DNA of 24,653 bases from Anaerolineae bacterium (lineage in GTDB: Bacteria > Chloroflexota > Anaerolineae > JAFGEY01), in assembly GCA_016931365.1 (NCBI GenBank), contig JAFGEY010000558.1:1-24653 (forward strand), written 5' to 3'. The notes below the pieces were generated by a model. The model searched no databases. It worked only from the letters and a program-made list of their open reading frames with translations, and was not told the DNA's origin. Position 1 is the first letter of the stretch; the number at the start of each line of letters is the position of its first letter. This document shows positions 22,779 to 24,653 of the stretch, piece by piece. Both the position numbers and the translations under genes were made by a program.

Positions 22779-23854
22779 GGCAGCAGCACCACCTTCATCG
22801 AGTCGGCCTGATCGTGCACCATCTCGATTCCCGCGTGGAAATCGCGCAGCGGCAGGGTATGGCTGACGATGCGGCCGGCGGCGATCGTGCCATCCTCAAG
22901 GTAACGGATGGCCTTGGGATAGCAGTACGGGCTGAGGTGTGCGCCGTGGATGTTCAGTTCTTTCACGTCGCCAATGATCGACCAGTCCACCGCCACCGGC
23001 GCGGCGTGGACGCTGAACTCGACAAAAGTGCCCAGGCGGCGGATCATCTGCAAGCCCTGGTTGACCGCCGGGCCGGCCCCCGTCGCCTCGATGTACACGT
23101 CGCAGCCATAGCCACCGGTCAAATCCAGCACGCGCTGGACGACGTCGCCTTCTTTGGGGTTGAGAGCCAGGTCGGCGCCCAGTTCCAGGGCCATTTGGAG
23201 CCGCCCGGGCTGCAAGTCGAGGGCGATCAGCGTGCCGGGGCCTTTGAGTTTGGCAACTTGCAGCATGCACATACCGATCGGCCCCAGCCCGGCGATGACC
23301 ACCACGTCGCCCAACTGGATGTCGCCGCGCTCGACGGCGTGGATGGCGCAGCCCAGCGGCTCGATCAGCGCGGCATGCTCCGGCCGGATCGTCTTGGGCA
23401 CCCGGTAGTTGAGGGCGGTGGCCGGGAATTTCATGTATTCGGCCCAGGAGCCTTCGGCGCGCTCCTTGATAAAGCCGTAAATGTCGTGCTGCTGGCACAT
23501 CCAGTATTGGCCGCGCTTGCAGAACCGGCACTGCCCGCAGGGCACGATCTGCTCCGAGACGGCCATGTCGCCCATTTCCAGGCCATATTTTGCGCCCGCG
23601 CCTGCGCCCAACGCCACCACCTCACCGGCGAACTCGTGGCCGGGGATGACCGGGGCCTGGATGTACGCCTTGAGCTGGTCGGAGCCCCATACCCGCGCGC
23701 CGAGAAATGTTTTCACATCGCTGGCGCAGATGCCGGTGGCCAGCACGCGCACCAGCACCTCGCCCGGCCCGATCTGCGGCACGGGCACCGTTTCCAGTCG
23801 ATAATCCTGCGGGCCATATACCACCACCGCTTGCATCGTCTTGGGAATGTTCAT
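22775..23854 (-). CDS. Zinc-dependent polyol dehydrogenase (MDR family, erythritol/threitol dehydrogenase-like)
   Basis: 359 aa. The ATG at 23854 follows GAGGAG; upstream in-frame residues are an artefact of the hydrolase remnant. Catalytic zinc ligands are Cys43 (GICASD) and His73-Glu74 (PGHEFAG). Structural zinc cysteines are 106, 109, 112 and 120 (CGQCRFCKRGQYWMC). A Rossmann NAD(P)-binding motif GLGPIG occurs near residue 193, and the C-terminal EFSVHAAPVAVDWSIIGD segment matches, in my recollection, the erythritol/L-threitol dehydrogenase subgroup. The expected reaction is reversible oxidation of a polyol or secondary alcohol to a ketose or ketone. Translational coupling to a diol-dehydratase-like subunit suggests polyol/diol metabolism. 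First complete gene of the six-gene operon; no convincing promoter was found upstream. Confidence 0.92.
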   Translation of the reverse strand: MNIPKTMQAVVVYGPQDYRLETVPVPQIGPGEVLVRVLATGICASDVKTFLGARVWGSDQLKAYIQAPVIPGHEFAGEVVALGAGAGAKYGLEMGDMAVSEQIVPCGQCRFCKRGQYWMCQQHDIYGFIKERAEGSWAEYMKFPATALNYRVPKTIRPEHAALIEPLGCAIHAVERGDIQLGDVVVIAGLGPIGMCMLQVAKLKGPGTLIALDLQPGRLQMALELGADLALNPKEGDVVQRVLDLTGGYGCDVYIEATGAGPAVNQGLQMIRRLGTFVEFSVHAAPVAVDWSIIGDVKELNIHGAHLSPYCYPKAIRYLEDGTIAAGRIVSHTLPLRDFHAGIEMVHDQADSMKVVLLP

Positions 23855-23876
23855 GCCTTTACTCCTCTTTTCTTCT

Positions 23877-24064
23877 TTACCAGCCCATCCCGTGCAGCCA
23901 CTCGGTGCACAGGTCGATCCACGTCGCCACGTGCGGGTCTTCCGATGCGAGGCCCAGCCCGTGACGCCCTTGCGGGTAGACGTGCAGTTCAAAGGGCACC
24001 CGGTGCGCGCTCAGTGCCCGCGCATAAAGCAGGCTGTTTTCGACCGGCACGCCGGCATCATACA
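23877..24064 (-). pseudogene. 3' remnant of an alpha/beta hydrolase (esterase) gene
   Basis: About 62 codons ending in a TAA at 23877-23879 encode a typical C-terminus of an acetyl-esterase/dienelactone-hydrolase-like protein: YDAGVPVENSLLYARAL, then PFELHVYPQGRHGLGLA and a final WL helix. The aspartate and histidine of the catalytic triad are both present (D in YDAGVP, H in GRHGLG), but the nucleophile Ser and the whole N-terminal two thirds are absent. Similarity fades upstream of about 24064, and no in-frame start with a ribosome-binding site is present. It sits 22 bp before the dehydrogenase start, so an intact esterase probably once headed this operon. Confidence 0.75.
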
Positions 24065-24653
24065 CGTATGCACAACACACAAACTTTGGCCTTGCTCATC
24101 GCGCGGATTGTAATACCGGAACGCGAAAAACACAAGGTCGGTTGAGTGGGCGGTAAGCAGGGCTTGAACCAACCCTCCTTGCGCGGGTTGGCCGGGGATT
24201 TCTCTCGTTCGCACGGGAGCGTGGGCACGAGAAGAAAGACAATCGTCCGCGTGACCAGCGTGCCGCTGTACCATATAGCCAGGTAGGGAAGAACTCACCA
24301 CAGGAGGCACGGGGGTTCAGCCGCGCGCGTCCTGATGCAGGGAAAAAAGAAATGTACCGACGATCTTTTGCCGGCACATGATAATTTGATCATTTATTCC
24401 AGCCAGACCGCTTTCAAATAATCTGGCCTGTAATGATCCTGTTGGAATAGACACACCTGATGGGTCATAATGAGTCTTGGGCGTTCTGTTCACTACAAGT
24501 GTAGGGCTACTGTCTTTCCGCTGATATCTCCCATATGCTTGTTATCCCATACCCTCTGTTGAATATCGCTAGCATTACCCTGAAACGCTCATTAAAAATG
24601 ATATAACTGGAATTTGGCAAAAGGGCCGACCTATGGCAAAACATCCGGCATCA
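24065..24653. other. Intergenic region without a recognisable gene
   Basis: No convincing coding sequence on either strand. The left part (to about 24370) is GC-rich and holds a 7-bp inverted repeat, CCAACCC (24169-24175) with GGGTTGG (24185-24191), and a REP-like palindrome. The right part (24375-24630) is clearly AT-richer than the rest of the window. At the very end an ATG at 24633 has AAAAGGG ahead of it and may begin a plus-strand gene (MAKHPAS...), but only seven codons are visible. Confidence 0.5.
24203..24232. repeat. REP-like imperfect palindrome
   Basis: TCTCGT (24203-24208) pairs with ACGAGA (24227-24232). An inner CACG/CGTG stem closes a GGAG loop, with a small mismatched bulge. 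The CGTTCnCACG...CGTGnGnACG pattern resembles widespread repetitive extragenic palindromes. Only one copy is present here. Confidence 0.4.

Noticed and set aside
22814..24145. 443-codon plus-strand frame opposite the dehydrogenase
   Set aside because: His/Ala/Gly-rich antisense frame with no motif; the minus strand encodes an intact zinc dehydrogenase.
24155..24195. Possible tRNA T-arm (GGTTCAAGCCC on the minus strand)
   Set aside because: The flanking bases do not form a T-stem, acceptor stem or anticodon arm, so it is a chance match.

Overview
The window is GC-rich, densely packed bacterial DNA that looks like a chromosomal segment from a Chloroflexota bacterium (Anaerolineae-like). This assignment is inferred from protein character: a UlaG-like MBL-fold family, DUF6391 and DUF4397 proteins, a sortase with LPxTG substrates, a Gram-positive-type LexA site, and long DUF11/Ig-repeat surface proteins with an internal FLPLV motif. 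No rRNA, tRNA, CRISPR array, intact insertion sequence or phage gene was found.

Layout. (1) 1-4138, plus strand: a tight three-gene operon with a 5'-truncated sugar kinase/nucleotidyltransferase fusion, a Nudix hydrolase and a nitrilase-superfamily amidohydrolase with a C-terminal membrane tail. (2) 4214-5160: a TIM-barrel-like protein of unknown function with its own strong promoter and a terminator-like hairpin in its 5' leader. (3) 5374-7740: a secreted DUF4397 protein ending in LPQTG, then a separately promoted sortase and a DUF6391 membrane protein. (4) 7742-9386: holA (DNA polymerase III delta), convergent with lexA. The lexA promoter carries two GAAC-N4-GTTC boxes. (5) 9602-12705: a large REC-GAF-GAF-PAS-histidine kinase, divergent from lexA, then an MBL-fold protein that has lost its metal-binding histidines. 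(6) 12718-18777: a 1626-aa secreted protein (DUF11-like domains, ten ~100-aa Ig-like repeats, CARDB-like end) and a second LPxTG-anchored DUF11 protein, closed by a good terminator. (7) 23854-18774, minus strand: a six-gene operon with overlapping or closely spaced genes. It encodes a polyol dehydrogenase, an orphan diol-dehydratase small-subunit-like protein, a PPM/SpoIIE-type phosphatase, a small P-loop NTPase, a PHP-domain phosphoesterase and a TIGR03960-type radical SAM protein. (8) 23877-24653: the 3' remnant of an alpha/beta hydrolase, then about 590 bases of apparently non-coding, partly AT-richer DNA with a REP-like palindrome.

How the genes may work together. The sortase can plausibly anchor the two LPxTG proteins, so 5.4-7.2 kb and 12.8-18.7 kb form a cell-surface module. 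LexA probably represses itself. The minus-strand operon mixes an apparent polyol/diol metabolism pair with a phosphatase/P-loop pair and two housekeeping-type enzymes. The orphan dehydratase subunit, with no large or medium subunit beside it, is the feature most worth follow-up.
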